NCBI GenBank assembly: GCA_013397795.1
Contig: VZTJ01003574.1
Coordinates: forward strand, 2,399,284 to 2,463,283
Reading direction: 5' to 3'
Origin: Orthonyx spaldingii
Taxonomy: Eukaryota > Chordata > Aves > Passeriformes > Orthonychidae
Length of the DNA stretch: 64,000 bases
A program made the translations under genes and the position numbers. Under the pieces are notes generated by a model, which had not been told where the DNA came from, did no database searches, and was given only the letters and a program-made list of their open reading frames with translations. Shown here piece after piece: positions 10,439 through 22,910 of the stretch; position 1 is the first letter of the stretch, and each line of letters begins with the position of its first letter.

Positions 10439-13400
10439 AAATCTTTCTGGCTGAAGCATTTGGTTCTGGCTCAAGAATCTGGTCTGAATTTTATAAAGGT
10501 TTCCTGGAAGCGGAGATCAAGGGGCTGGTTTGGGGCTCAGAAAAAGCCCTCTGGCAGGATGAAGAAGAGAAAACTGCCAGACACTGAGACTGATACTTTG
10601 TCATTAACTTATTGGGAACACTGCACAGGACTATTCCTGCTAATTAAAACCAGTGGTGACCAAAGCTCATTTGCAGAGATTGGGCTTTGGCCAAGCATTT
10701 GTGTGTGGATGAGGAAATGAGATCATAAAAGTCACGACCAGCCTCCAAGCTCGGGGTGTGTAATTGCCTCTCACACCTTGCTTCCCAGCCCCTCCAAATA
10801 CCTCTTTTTCTCTTAAAAGTGGTAGTGGGGCTACTCACGTCTATTTTGAGCTACCAGACCACAGAAAGGGACCAAGAAAATCCCTGCACTGGGGCCGTCC
10901 CTCATATTCGTGGATTAAAACTCCTCTGAAGTTGGTCCCCCTCCAGCTGATTGTGGCTTCTCTACTTATGACTTTTACATGCAGGATTTCTCCTCAGGTA
11001 AAAACCTGTGCCACCGTGACTTTAGCCAGAAGCATACTGAGATCCACAGGATCTGCCAGAGCTAGGACTTGGTTTATAGTTCAGAGAAGAGCAGCCCTTC
11101 CCTGCTGAGCCACAGATCCACGGGGGTGGCTGAAATCCTCGTGTCTGACACCCATCTCGGAGATGGGCTCCCCATGACCACCTCCAACGCTACGGGCGAA
11201 CAACAGGCAGAGACCCCAAAGGTGTTTCCCCCAAAAGCTGAACTCGTCACACTCTTTTATCCATGAGGTAGGTAGGGCTGGTGGGCTGATGTGAGCAACG
11301 CCGCAGAACTGCTGCCTACTTAAATATATATATACACAGGGGAGGCAAATACGCACTGCCTTCAGCAGAGACTGTGATCTAAGTCACAATACGCCCACTG
11401 GTACATCCACCTCCACAAATGTTCCGTCACAAGTGTCCCCTCACCACGATACCACCGGGTTAGAGCAGTGAAGTCATGTAGCATCTCTCCTACCCCACAT
11501 GGAGCAATGCATCCACACGCCGGGGCTGCCCCGAATACCAGGGTTTCGTTACACTGGTGTCGTTTTGCTGGGAAGTTTCTGAGCCATGACCTAACATGCC
11601 ATGACTTTTCCTCCAGGACTAACTCAGTGCCTGTCTGGCACCTTCAGCCAGACCCAAATCTCTGCTGATAAAAGGTGTCCAACAGAAAGAACAGGAATGT
11701 CAAACCAATGATGAAGACAACTCATCTCCTCTAATGGCATGTCCTCTCATTTGTTTTCTTCTGAGAGGACAGAATCAAAGCCTGAATTACCTAATTCCCT
11801 CCAGTCATACACCAACTAATTGCACTGGCTGTGTATCCCTGGCTCACTCCATCCATCTGACAGCCATTACTCCTAATGTGCCTTGAAAAGGTGGTTTGTA
11901 CATGGGGAGTGGTCCTGTCTCCTTTCCCAAGGAAAGCAGCATTCTTTGCCATCACAGCCTGATCTCACGGCCCTCCCCAGAAAACACAATTTTAAAGCAG
12001 AAAATCGAGCAGGAAATATCTTGTCTGGATGCTTGGGATTGCACAAGGTCACATTGTTTTCAAAGATCCAAAATGTCCCCAAAATGGCATCAGCAACAAG
12101 CATCACACAGCAGAGCAGTGGGGAGATGGGGAAAGTTTTGGAATTCCTGGTTATTTCGTGTTGTTGAGATGTTTGCTGTGGTATGGGTGACTTTATGAAG
12201 GGCCATGGGAACACAACCCATGCACTGACCCATCTCTACTGCAGAGGCTGAACTCAGGCAGGAAGGATCCTTCTGGATGCACATGAAAGCACACCTGAGC
12301 CCCACCCCTCTCCAGGGCTCTCAGAGAGGGACAGAAGTGACAGTTCTGTGTCCCTTGTCTTCTGTGCATCCTCAATAGCAACCTCCCTTTCAGGCCTGCA
12401 CATCCTGCACCCAATGGGACAAACACCCACTGGCTTCCTTGGCAGCTTGGGATTTACTTGCCTGCTGCCCTGACTGGGGGAAGTGACAGACAGGGGGGGT
12501 GTGACAATTATCCTACATCTGGGTTTGCACCTAGAACTGGCCACTTCCACCAAAACAACAAGAGTGTGAAATTCTTCTTCTGCTGACTTGCTAAACAACC
12601 ACAGGCCATATTGTGAAAGCAGACGTTTCATGAAATGAAGACAGCTTTTCCATGTGTTTTACAAGATGACTGACCTTGGGGGCCTTCAACATCCTCTGTT
12701 TCATCTGTACCTCCTGTAATATACTTAAAAGTTTCAGGTGCTTCTTCAAACGACTGCCTTTTACTGCCATGGTCACTGTGTGCATCCTGGCCTGGCAGGC
12801 ACTTACCAGGTGACTATGGCAGAAAATGGAGTTGTCTATGGGGAAGGCCCTGGACATCCCTTTGCTCCCAACATTCAGCAGCTGATGAGGAAAACTGATG
12901 TGGAAAACTGATGATGGCCCATGCCACCATCTGAGGCTCTCAAACAAGCAAGGTGGAGCACCTGAGGGTTCCATAAAACCCTGTGCAAGTTTCATTACAA
13001 ATTTTTTTTAAGATTTAGGCTTTCTTAATACCACTCAAAGCCCACTGGCAGGCAGTGGAGGTGGGACAGCACTGGTGACACAGGCTCCCTGGCAAGCTGC
13101 TGTTCTTTGCATACCAGTGCCCTGTGCTGATCTCAGGACACCAGGCACCAGTGTAGGTCCAAGGTATGAAATCTGAGAGTTCTCCACAAGAACAGCAGGG
13201 CGGGTAACCCAGCTCACTGCAGAGTCAAGCCAAGGATTAAGAAATTCTCATTATTGCAATTTTCAGTCACATTTTTCAAAGTGTGACTCATTCAGGTCAC
13301 AGGGTAAATACAGGAAAGACCTAAAATAGGTCGAGGTGCCCTGACCCTCAGGGCCAGGTGCTAACTACTCAACTATGCCTGTCACGTTGGGCGAGGAAAG

Positions 13401-14433
13401 TGCAGAGCTCTGGAGTTATGACAAGGTTTCACAACTTTCCAGCTCAGAGCTTGGAGAAAGAAACTGACATTAAAATGATTTAAAAGAAAAAAAGGAAAAG
13501 AACCCCTCCCAGCATTAGTGACAAGATTACCTGCTGACAAAAAGAAAGGTACTGAGAAATAGTCTACACAGGTGGCTCCAAAAATTATGAGACAAAAAAA
13601 GGAAAGAGGAAACGTAATTGAAAGAATAGCCTCTCTCACACTAATGCCATTCTTGACATTCGAACAAGTAATTTTAAAGATGACTAAAATAATATTTACA
13701 TTCTTACAAAATCACTGGATTTTGAAGACAACTCTGCGAGGTCATCTCCAGGGAACAGAAGAATGATGGGCTAATTAGCTGTGTTTGCCAAAAAATGCTT
13801 TGCTTCTTTTTGTTATTATTTGCTACACACTTCTCGCCTGGACTGGGACCTCGCTGTGGGAGATACTGCACACACAGGCCGAGCAACAGCTCTGGCCTCC
13901 AGATGTTTACTCCTGGCCAGTGTTTGCACTGTGGTGGTTCTCTGAGGCCACATCCAAGCACAATAAAATCCCACAGCGAAGGTGAGCTCACCCTCAGCAG
14001 CTGCCAGCTCTGCTCTGCTCCAGAGCTCTCTGTTCACTGGTGTTACCCAGCAAACACAGGTTGTGCTTTACCCAAAATCCCTTTGCTCTGTTGATTAGAG
14101 AAAAAACAGAGCTGAGCCAAAACAGCAGATCAGGCCTTGGTTCCAAACTTGGACAGGTCACGCCATTATTCCCGCTTTTCACACATTGGCTGGTTTCCTG
14201 CTTCTGCTCAGAAACGAAGATTAACACACATGAAGGGCAGTTTAGTGGGATGGGGTTTGTAGTGACATAGACAGGTCTGAACACAGCTGGGGAAAACACA
14301 CCAGGGGGCTGGTGAGGGCCACGCCTGCTCCCTCCAAACTCCCTGCACTCAACAGTGTCCATGACCCAAGAAACCAGCAATTCTGCCTCAAAAAATGTCC
14401 TTGGATGATGTCACTGATTTCACGACCACTGCC
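10439..14433. other. Non-coding, no recognisable gene
   Basis: Frames of up to 134 residues occur (for example on the minus strand at 12591-12995), but none has a recognisable domain, codon bias or splice context. A short TATATATA run lies at about 11324-11334. Confidence 0.5.
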
Positions 14434-14556
14434 GTTTTTATCTCAACACCAGCTTCCTGCCTTTCACCCTTCTGATTCTGTCCCCCATCCCAGCAGAGGG
14501 GACCAAGCAAACAGCTTGTGTGGGGCTTAGTCGCTGGCTGGGGTTACACCATGACA
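14434..14556 (+). mobile_element. 3' end of an avian ERVL-type LTR (fragment)
   Basis: The sequence runs from a TTTATCTCAACACC-like segment through CCTTCTGATTCTGTCCCCCATCCC to GCTTAGTCGCTGGCTGGGG and a terminal ACACCATGACA. This order matches, from memory, the 3' portion of the abundant avian ERVL-type LTR (TTTATCTCAACCC... to ...GCTTAGTTGCTGGCTGGGG...ACCACGACA). No 5' LTR part and no retroviral coding sequence lie next to it, so it is an old truncated solo fragment. The subfamily cannot be named without a repeat library. Confidence 0.7.
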
Positions 14557-17500
14557 GAAGGGAAAGGGGAAAGTGAGGGAAGCGAGCGAGTGAGGGAAGT
14601 GTTGCATCAGGAAAGGACAAATAAACATCTCCTGTATGCTAGAGGAGTCTCACAGTTCTCCAGATAAAATGGAGGACATTCCCATAATTTCCGAGTGATC
14701 ATTTAACCTTCATCACCAAACCTCATTTCAGGATCAAATCTTCCCAAAGCCAGATGCCTGTAAAACTGCAACACTCTCCATATGATTTATTCTGGGTAAT
14801 CTGCCTTTGCAATGTGCTGTGCACCTCCTTTGGCACTATGGAAATCCATAAATGACATGGATAAAGGAGCAGTGAGCTTTATGCTTGCTCGAAGACACTA
14901 TAGGAGAAATGACCAAGTATAACCTTATTTTTAATACAGCCTAATTCTCATATCCACTGGGGAGTTACTGCCAGATATTTTTCTGGTAAAGAAATATCAC
15001 TAGCCTGAAGCCAAGCATTGATTTAAGGCTGTATCTGTGTGGAGAGGTTATAAAGCTAGAGACATGATTCTAAGGGAGAAAAGGAATGGGTGATTTAGAA
15101 CAAAAGACAGTGTTCAAAGTTCTAATTACAAATGAACTGATTCTTGCACTAATGCCAGTAGAAAAACTTAAAAGATACACAAAAAGCATCACTAAAGTGC
15201 TGTGGTAGCTTCTGCCTCTTCACAATCTGAGATGATCATTAATAAACCTTCAGGTACTTGTGAAAATGTTTCACAAGACCTCCTTAATTTTGACCAAACA
15301 CTTAGTTCTCCAAAGATCTTTCCTAGAAGCCTGTTACTTATTAATTTTTATTTTTTTTTGGACCTTCAACTCTAAGCTTTAAGGCTTTGATTCATGGAGC
15401 AGAAACAACGGCATGTGATCTCATCAGCCACCCACCCTCCCAACTGCAGAGACCAAACCTTTGGTGCAAATCCTCTCAACTGCTGAGAAAACGTTAACCA
15501 GGAACACACTTGCAAAACCAGAACCAGTTTGTGAAGAAACGAACATGTCTCACTGTAAGAGCTTTGGGGAGGGAAAAAAGAGATCTTATAGCATGGAACA
15601 GAAAACAACACTTTTTTTATGGCTTTGAGGCTTTTTATGAAGTATGAGCTGCAGATTATTGGGGTACACCCAGCTCATGGAAACCAGTGTGGCTGCTTCA
15701 AGTTCCATGGATCTGGATGGATTTAGACCAACTGAATATTGGGCACAGGCTTCTCAAATCTTGCTGCACCTCACTGTTCCTAAACGTGCTGAATTTTAGT
15801 GATGCTTTTCACAACGGGAAGAACATTCTAGTGAGTGTTAAACTGAGCTAATGCTCTCACATAACATGTGCCCACGAGAGGGTCCACAGAAGTACATCAT
15901 GTACATCAGCTTCGCTGCAATCACTGGTAAAGGTAAAATTGGACTCCAAACACAAATGAGAAACTTGAAGACTGGGAATGATCTAACATGTCTTAAAGTA
16001 TTTACCACCATCAAGGCATAGTTTCTTCTCTGTCACTAGGTGGATGCACTTTCTGCTGGAAGAGGACAGGCTAGAGACGAGTCAAGTGCCAAATGTTGAA
16101 TACTCGGGATATTAAGAGACAAAACAGCAACTCCTAAACCAGGAAATTCTGGATTTTCCTAAAATATCAAAAGCAGAAAAATACTCAGTTTCCACTAGGA
16201 TGGTCTGGCACCTCTATCTCCAGGTTCTGTTGGCTCCCTGGTCTTTATCAGATGATATATTTTTCAACCTTAATCCACAAAGTCTCCCTGAGTCCAGCCA
16301 TGCTCGAAAATGGGTTCATTCAGGCCAAGAGGAAGGGTCTGTCTCTCATACACATCCCAGACACTTCCCACCTTTCCGCCGTCCACCCCACACTGCAGAA
16401 AGCTTTCCCAGGGAATTGTGTGCCCAAGGAAAGGAAACCTAAGCAAACAAAAACCCCTTTGATCGTTTTATTAGAGTAAAACCTACAGTACTTCCTTATG
16501 CCAAAACTGGGACAGGAAATACAGACGTGACTTCTGGGAGCCTTCTCCCTCTGTTATCACTGGGAAGGACGGGAACTTTGTGTCGTATTCAGCCAGAGAT
16601 GCACGCGGCTTGCGACGCTCTCTTCTGCAAGATGTAAACAAACTGGCAGCCAAGAAGGTTCTCTCTCTGGGTTGTTTATATGCTTTTCCTCTGACCTGGT
16701 CACTTCTTTCCTGCACAGCTTCTTGCTGTGGGAATGTATTCCCAAGTGCTCATCCCCCAGTCTTTTTTATGCTTGACTCTCCTGCCTGAGAAACCTGTCT
16801 CTCCTCTGGTGCTGCTGTGAGGGAACACACTGAGGCTGTGCCTCTACCCAGTCCCTGGTTTGGGCAAACTCCACCAAAGCCACTGGGAGTCGGTTTAGCT
16901 TCAGTGAGAGGAAGTCAAAGCCTGTGCAGTTTCAGGTTCGAGCTCTAATGGCCTGCATAGAAAGGGACATGGCCCTATGGATAAACCTGGGCAAAGCAAG
17001 GACAGCCCTGGTGACAAACAGAAAGTGGCACTTGTGCCTGTGGTGCCAGACCAAATGCAGTATGGACAGGGGTTGTGGCTGTGCTGCCCAGGGTGCTTCG
17101 TCTCCTCCTATCTTTCTCCCATCCTCTGGACCCTAAGTGCTATGATAAAGAACAGGTCTCCATAGGGAATGTCCCTTTTGCACCTCAAGATCTGAGAAAT
17201 GGGAGCCTGTGCTGCAGCCAGTCCTGTCCTCCAGCTCCAGCCTGGGCAACCATGGCAGATCCAGAGCCTGGGTTTCAAATCCCCCAATAGTCAGGCAAGC
17301 CAGTACCAAGGGGTTGGAAACTCCCCATTCTGAGAGGCTGTGTGATCCCACCATCGCTGTGATGGCAGCAGAAGGGTCCAACCTCCCCATGGGTCCAGGC
17401 TGCCCTATGGACTCTCCTGAACACACACACAGGGACAAAGCCTATGGACTTTTCTATTTCACAAGCAATTAACTGGACAGCCTCCCCTGAGCCTCTTCTG

Positions 17501-17569
17501 TTGCTTCCTGGGCACATCACTGAAATTAACCTCAGAGCTAATGAAGCCAATTATCAGCAGCAGACATGG
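14557..17569. other. Non-coding, no recognisable gene
   Basis: A GAGGGAAG/GCGAGCGAGTGAGGG purine-rich patch lies at 14560-14600, just after the LTR piece. The region 14650-16200 is AT-rich and unusually poor in open frames. A tRNA-like B-box word (GGTTCGAGCTC) at about 16933 does not fold into a tRNA. Confidence 0.5.
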
Positions 17570-17740
17570 TCTCCCTGTAATTATTTTCCCTGGAAAGGTC
17601 ACCCAAAGCGGCACATTGTGAAACCCAGCTAATTGCATTGTCTGCTCCCAGCACGGAGCCGGCTCCTGTGGGGCTCCGCCAGGCTCGGGGGAGCCTCCTG
17701 TGCCATCGCCCAACAATTGGAGCCTCCAGCGGGGGAAAGA
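17570..17740. promoter_or_regulatory. CNE-like block (weak)
   Basis: The block combines TGTAATTATTTT and CTAATTGCATTGT homeodomain-like words with a short CpG-retaining patch (AGCACGGAGCCGG, CTCCGCCAGGCTCGG, CCATCGCC). Such mixtures are typical of regulatory elements, but nothing here proves function. Confidence 0.18.
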
Positions 17741-17957
17741 GGCAGCTGTGAGAGAGGAACCCACTGCCAAGGCCTCCCTGCCACCAACGTCGCTCACGGA
17801 TCCAGGCTCTGACTGCTGGCTGATCCCCCTCCTTTCAGATGTGGCCAGCCAGCCCGGCAGTCAAGGCAGAAGATTAGATGAACGTGCCAAGCTATCTGGG
17901 TATCAGAAGGAAGCGTCTGGATGCTTCTCTTTGGAAACTGTTTTGTTTTCATTTGGC

Positions 17958-17985
17958 TTTTTTATTATTATTATTTATTTATTTT
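17958..17985. repeat. (TTA)n/(TTTA)n microsatellite
   Basis: Four TTA-type units followed by TTTATTTATTTT. Short and imperfect. Confidence 0.85.
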
Positions 17986-20900
17986 CTCTTCAGAAAAGAA
18001 AGGGAGGGAGAATTTTGGTTGGAAAACTCCAAGCCCATGGCCTAGCTCTGGGACATGGAGAGGGATGTGGTTGGTAACATCAGCTATAGAAGAGCTCAGT
18101 GAGGGTGCTGCCCTGTTTCTAAATTTACAATGAGGGGAGGAGGAAATCCTGGTATTTTTGAAAATTATCTAGATAAAACATCATCAGACCAAACCAAAGA
18201 AATGGCACAGAGCAGGACAAGAACAGAACATCTTGCATTGTTTTCTTTGGGCGAAACATTTCTGATAGAGCAACCAGCGATGATCCTGAAGAGTCCATGA
18301 AGCTACAGATTCTCCACTCTGTGAATTTTATACGGCCCTGCCCCGTTTTATGGCCATGATTACCAAAGCATCCCTGAGAAGCCACCAAGCCTTGCTCTCA
18401 CCAGACCACAGAAATCAGGGAAGGGGAAAGGGCATCTCTCCTCATGTTTTTCCTCATATTTTCATACAATAAAAGTAGAATGCAACATACTGTGCCCTGT
18501 CTTCATTGCCTGCATCCAGCAGCAAATACAGCTCCAGTGCAAGATCCCGATGTCTTTGATCCTATGGATCAGAGCTCACCACACCCCACCTTTCCCTATA
18601 AGCAAGGTTTTAGGGAGAAAGCTAAAATTTTGAAGCAGCACTTCTCAAATCCTGTCTTTGACACTTAGGATTAAAGAGGACAAAAGTATTTATGCCTACA
18701 AATGGATGCTATTTGGGAATTTGAGTGGGAAGGAATGCTGTGACTGCTGGTTACGTAACCAAGTGGAACCTGGAGGTTTTTTACCCCAAGTCCCAAAGTA
18801 CAGCAGGATATCTGCTGTTTCTGATGGGCTTCCCTGAGCCCACCAGCACCACCATAATCAGGTTGCTGTGAGGCTCTGGTTTGTTTTTAAACACACAAAC
18901 AAAACTTATCTGGGGAATAACGCAACATCCACCCCTCCAGCAAGACAATCCAGGATGGAATATCCAGCTGCTACCCTGGACCCTGCAGCTCGCTTTTATC
19001 AGAGGTTGCTTTGGAAAGAGAACATGCTAAATCAAAAGTGGTTAACAAAAGATACGTGATCCATCAAAAGCAAGCTCCAGATGCTGCATTTCTGGCATCA
19101 GCAGCAAGAGGATCCAAGCAGCTGGATGTAAGAGCAGCTGTGTGGACTCTTCCCCTGTTCCCCTCCTCTCTCCCCGCGGTGGCTCGGGGCGCAGTGTGCC
19201 TGTGCCCCGATGTGACACAGCCCCTAATCACATTCACATGTCAGGTCACACCAGGCGGGAGATGATGTGTGTGACCACATTAAAGAAGGGAATTTTTCCC
19301 TTTGAGATTTCTTTGTTGACTTTAATAAAGGCTCCCTCTGGGCTTTCATGCTTCAAAGGAAAAGGGGAGAGGGACCATCTTCACACATCCTAATTAACAA
19401 CGATTAATAATTGTTCTTGCATGCTGCTTTGGTTCTGCATCTTTGGCACAGCTCAAAGGAAGGAAGACATTTCTGAAAGGGCTTGGAGAGCATCAGTGTC
19501 CTCCAGCCTCAATAAACCTCGGAAAGCCATGGTGTAGAGACGGATATGCCAAAAGACTTGCATGTGATCCTCTATGGAATGACACTGGCAGAGGCACACG
19601 TGGGGACAGGGGTGACCAGATACACCTTCTGCAGAGTTTCTTTCTTATGTTGAAGAAGAGATCTCACCCCTTCCAAGATGCTCAGCTGGAAGATCCAGGG
19701 CTCTGTAGTGCACCAAGAGTCACAACTGGTTTTCCTGGCCTTCCCTACAATGATCCAGTTGAGTAGATCCCATCACCACTCAGTGTTGGGAAGGTTCCCA
19801 CCCGGCTTTTCATTTAGTGAGGCAGCCTGTGTAGGGCAGCTCAGGGCCCAGCCTGAGTGGAGCTCATAGAAATCCTGCTATAAGCCCTGTTTTTGTTTGC
19901 ATGGAAACACTACAATGAATGTTTGAGCTACAGCCATGAACACAAGAGGTCCCAATGCCATTTACAAAATATTTAGGCAGAGAAGGATTGCAGTTCATTT
20001 AAATTTTTAAGGGCAGCTTAGGCACTATTTTTGTCTGGCCTACGAAGAAGGTAAATAAAAAAGTCCTCAAGCTGATAACATGAGTAGAAACAGGAGAACT
20101 GGCAAAATTTTCTGAGGGCTCCAGGCCTGAGGACTGATGGTTTGAGGAAGATACAGAGAACCTGCCAGGAATACACTGGGTTTAGGCTCAGGCCTGTTTT
20201 CGCCTTGGGTAAACGAATGCTACGTTTGTTAACCAACATGAAATGCAGGAGTCTATAGAAACCACATGTTTTCCATCCATTCCATGTGCTCCATCAACTT
20301 GATGGAGTTAGATGATGCAGACAGACAGTCTGAGATCTGGGTTAAATAAGTTGAACTGCTTTATTTTTCTCTTGGCATTGCAGTGGGCGCAAGAAATTCT
20401 CACAGCGTGGAACATCTGGAATACATTATTCACTAGGAGTGAAAGATGCTGTTGTGTTTGTGGAGGAACCAAAGCACGCTTCTTGCAAGCATCTGACACA
20501 AAGCAGAGTGACAATTAACGACATGGCAGCTTTCTTTAAAGGGTATTAGTTCTGCCTCATGTTAAATAAAACCTTTGTCAGCTTAGCTGACAGTGCGGGT
20601 TTCCAAGAAGGCATTTCCCTAGCCCAGGAAGAGACATGAAAGAAGTGGCACCCTGGCATTTGCAGGGGCAGCAGGGGGAATTCCTACACACAGTAGCAAG
20701 ATGGGACTCCTGTCACATTTAGAAGACAGTAGGAAGCGATGTTATGACTTCTATCGACACATAGATATATTTCACCCAACAGCTTCCTCATAAAACTAAT
20801 ACAGAAATACAGTGTAAGTCAGCCAGAAATCTGTGGATTTCAGTCAAAATCAGACGAGCCAAAGCAGCAAACAAAAGGGTTTTCTATTCTTTAGTGGCTG

Positions 20901-22748
20901 GTGGCTCAGGCTGTTGCACAGAATGTGGGAGCTTTGGATTGGGTCCCATCTTTCCTTGAAGGACCTTTAGTTCAGACCTTAGTGCAGTTTTTCAACTACT
21001 TTTTTTCCCTAGCTGAGACACCCCTTCCTCCAACAACCAGCAGTCTGTGTCCTGTGTGTGAGGTGTTTCTTTCCTGCAAAAACTCTCCAAGGAAAGCTGG
21101 GTGAAAAGGTGGACACAGAACTGGAGAGAAAATCAAGATGAGTTCCTTGAACGAAGGATGGCAACAACCTGAGTCAGGAGAGGCTGCACCTCATTGGTGC
21201 TGCAAGGGGATGGAGGGTGGCCCAAGGGGAGCATAAAAGATGAGACTGAGGATGTCATCACACAACTGAGCAAGCACTGTCTCTTGGGAGAAGAGAAGCA
21301 AGACAGGGCACCTGAACTACAAGGTCAGCAGAGGAAAAGGACTTAGGAAGACAGAGAAAAGATCCTTCTTGTGCCCTTGGCTGATACCAGCATGTCTTAC
21401 ACCTCCCAGATGGAAACCCTGAACAACAACCTTTCCAAACCACAGGTTTTTGTTAAAGCAAATATGTACACGTGTACCTCAGCATACACTTGCCACATGA
21501 TGCCAATGCCAAAACCACCATGTCAGAAATACATTTTAACTCTTCAGGAAACTACCTTTGTTTTCCTTTTCTGTGTATGAAAAATTCAAGTAATTTGCTC
21601 TTACCCACTCTTCCAGAAATTAGAAAATAGCTTCTAATAAGACCCAGAACAATCTTATGTAAAAATGCCTACTCATTTTACCATGCTAACAGAAGAGCTA
21701 CTTCACGTTCAGACAGAATGAACAAATAAATATGTTTTCAGACCATAATGGCAGAAAAGTGCTTCCACTCTATGTGTACATCAATTATTTCCTTCTATTT
21801 AAACCCATGACTAATTACCCTTGGAAGCAAAATTGCTAACATCCAGTCGAGTACAGGCATTCCTTTTAATTTAATCAAGAACTCATCTAGCTTGAAAATC
21901 ATGGCAATTATCAATGAAGTGGAGGGTTGCATAGACCTAAGCCCTGTGGCAGAAAGTGCAGTGCATCATAGGAGAGTGACTTCCAGAAATGGTGAAGGCA
22001 AATGTCCAGATCATGGACAAAAATGCGCGACTTGAGGTAAGTTCAGAGAGGCACTCATGACTCCTCAGGAAGATGCAGAGATTAGTGTTTGTCCCAGCCT
22101 CAAAATCCATGGTCCAATTTTCAGTAAAAATTAAATATTTGGTGTGAAAATGGGGGTTTTGTGGAAACGTCCAGATTATTCCTCCAGAAGGTAAACTAGG
22201 TACAAAAACTCCAAGCCACCATCATTAAAAATCCTTTGGGATTACTTTTGCCTGCCCTGATGTATTCTGAACCAATTCCTCCTGCAGCTCACCACAGATC
22301 CTGGGTCATCACAAGATCTTTAAGCTGACCCTGGAGTTCAAACTGATTTTTTGTACAGCCATACACACAGGAAAGGCACATCGAGGAGACCACACACACA
22401 CTGTACCAGCTTTCTCAAGGGCTTCCCCCATCTACAACCACTACAGCTGTCACATCACCTCACCACACATCTTTGCCTGCTCTTGAATTCAGCTGACACG
22501 CTGTGTGCCCAGCAAAGCAGCCAGGGTAATGCTGTGGGCAATATTTTGAGATTTTTGGCCATGGTTTCTAATATGCGAACACGGTTATATTTTTTGTCTT
22601 GTTACCATCACACAGTCTTATCCCAATTTTGGCCTCCCTTGTATCACTGGTTAGAAACAGGCTGGCTTTCAGAGAGAGGAGTTTGAGCAAAAGAGGAGGG
22701 TCAGACCCACACCTTCTCTCCCTCCAGAGATCAACCACTGAAAAAAAT
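17986..22748. other. Non-coding, no recognisable gene
   Basis: Only short shadow frames. Around 21180-21260 there is a GC-moderate patch with a GCATAAAAG TATA-like word that could be promoter- or LTR-like, but I could not match it to a family. Confidence 0.5.
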
Positions 22749-22910
22749 CACAGGAATCACAATCACAGAATGGTTCGAGTTGGAAGGGACCTTCATGATC
22801 ATCTTGTTCCAGCCTCTGGTATGGACAGGGAACCTTCCACTAGACCAGGTTTCTGAAAGCCATTCCCCTTGTCCTGTCACTACATGGCCTCGTGAAAAGT
22901 CATAATGATG
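22749..22910 (-). mobile_element. CR1 LINE 3' end fragment
   Basis: Read on the plus strand, the signature CACAGAATGGTTCGAGTTGG...GGGACCTTCATGATCATCT...TTCCAGCC is the reverse complement of the CR1 3' terminus. A further part, CCATTCCCCTTGTCCTGTCACTACATGGCC...CGTGAAAAGTC, is typical of the adjacent CR1 3' UTR. An internal stretch between the two is missing. There is no coding remnant. This is a 5'-truncated copy, as nearly all avian CR1 insertions are. Confidence 0.9.

Noticed and set aside
10301..10720. 139-residue plus-strand frame
   Set aside because: It runs through the assembly gap and poly-A; X and Lys runs are artefacts.
16880..16960. tRNA-like A-box and B-box words (TTAGCTTCAGTG, GGTTCGAGCTC)
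   Set aside because: The T-stem and acceptor stem do not pair, so it is neither a tRNA nor a clear tRNA-derived SINE.
21180..21260. TATA-like GCATAAAAG in a GC-moderate patch, possible LTR promoter
   Set aside because: Could not be matched to any LTR or gene start. One TATA-like word is weak evidence.
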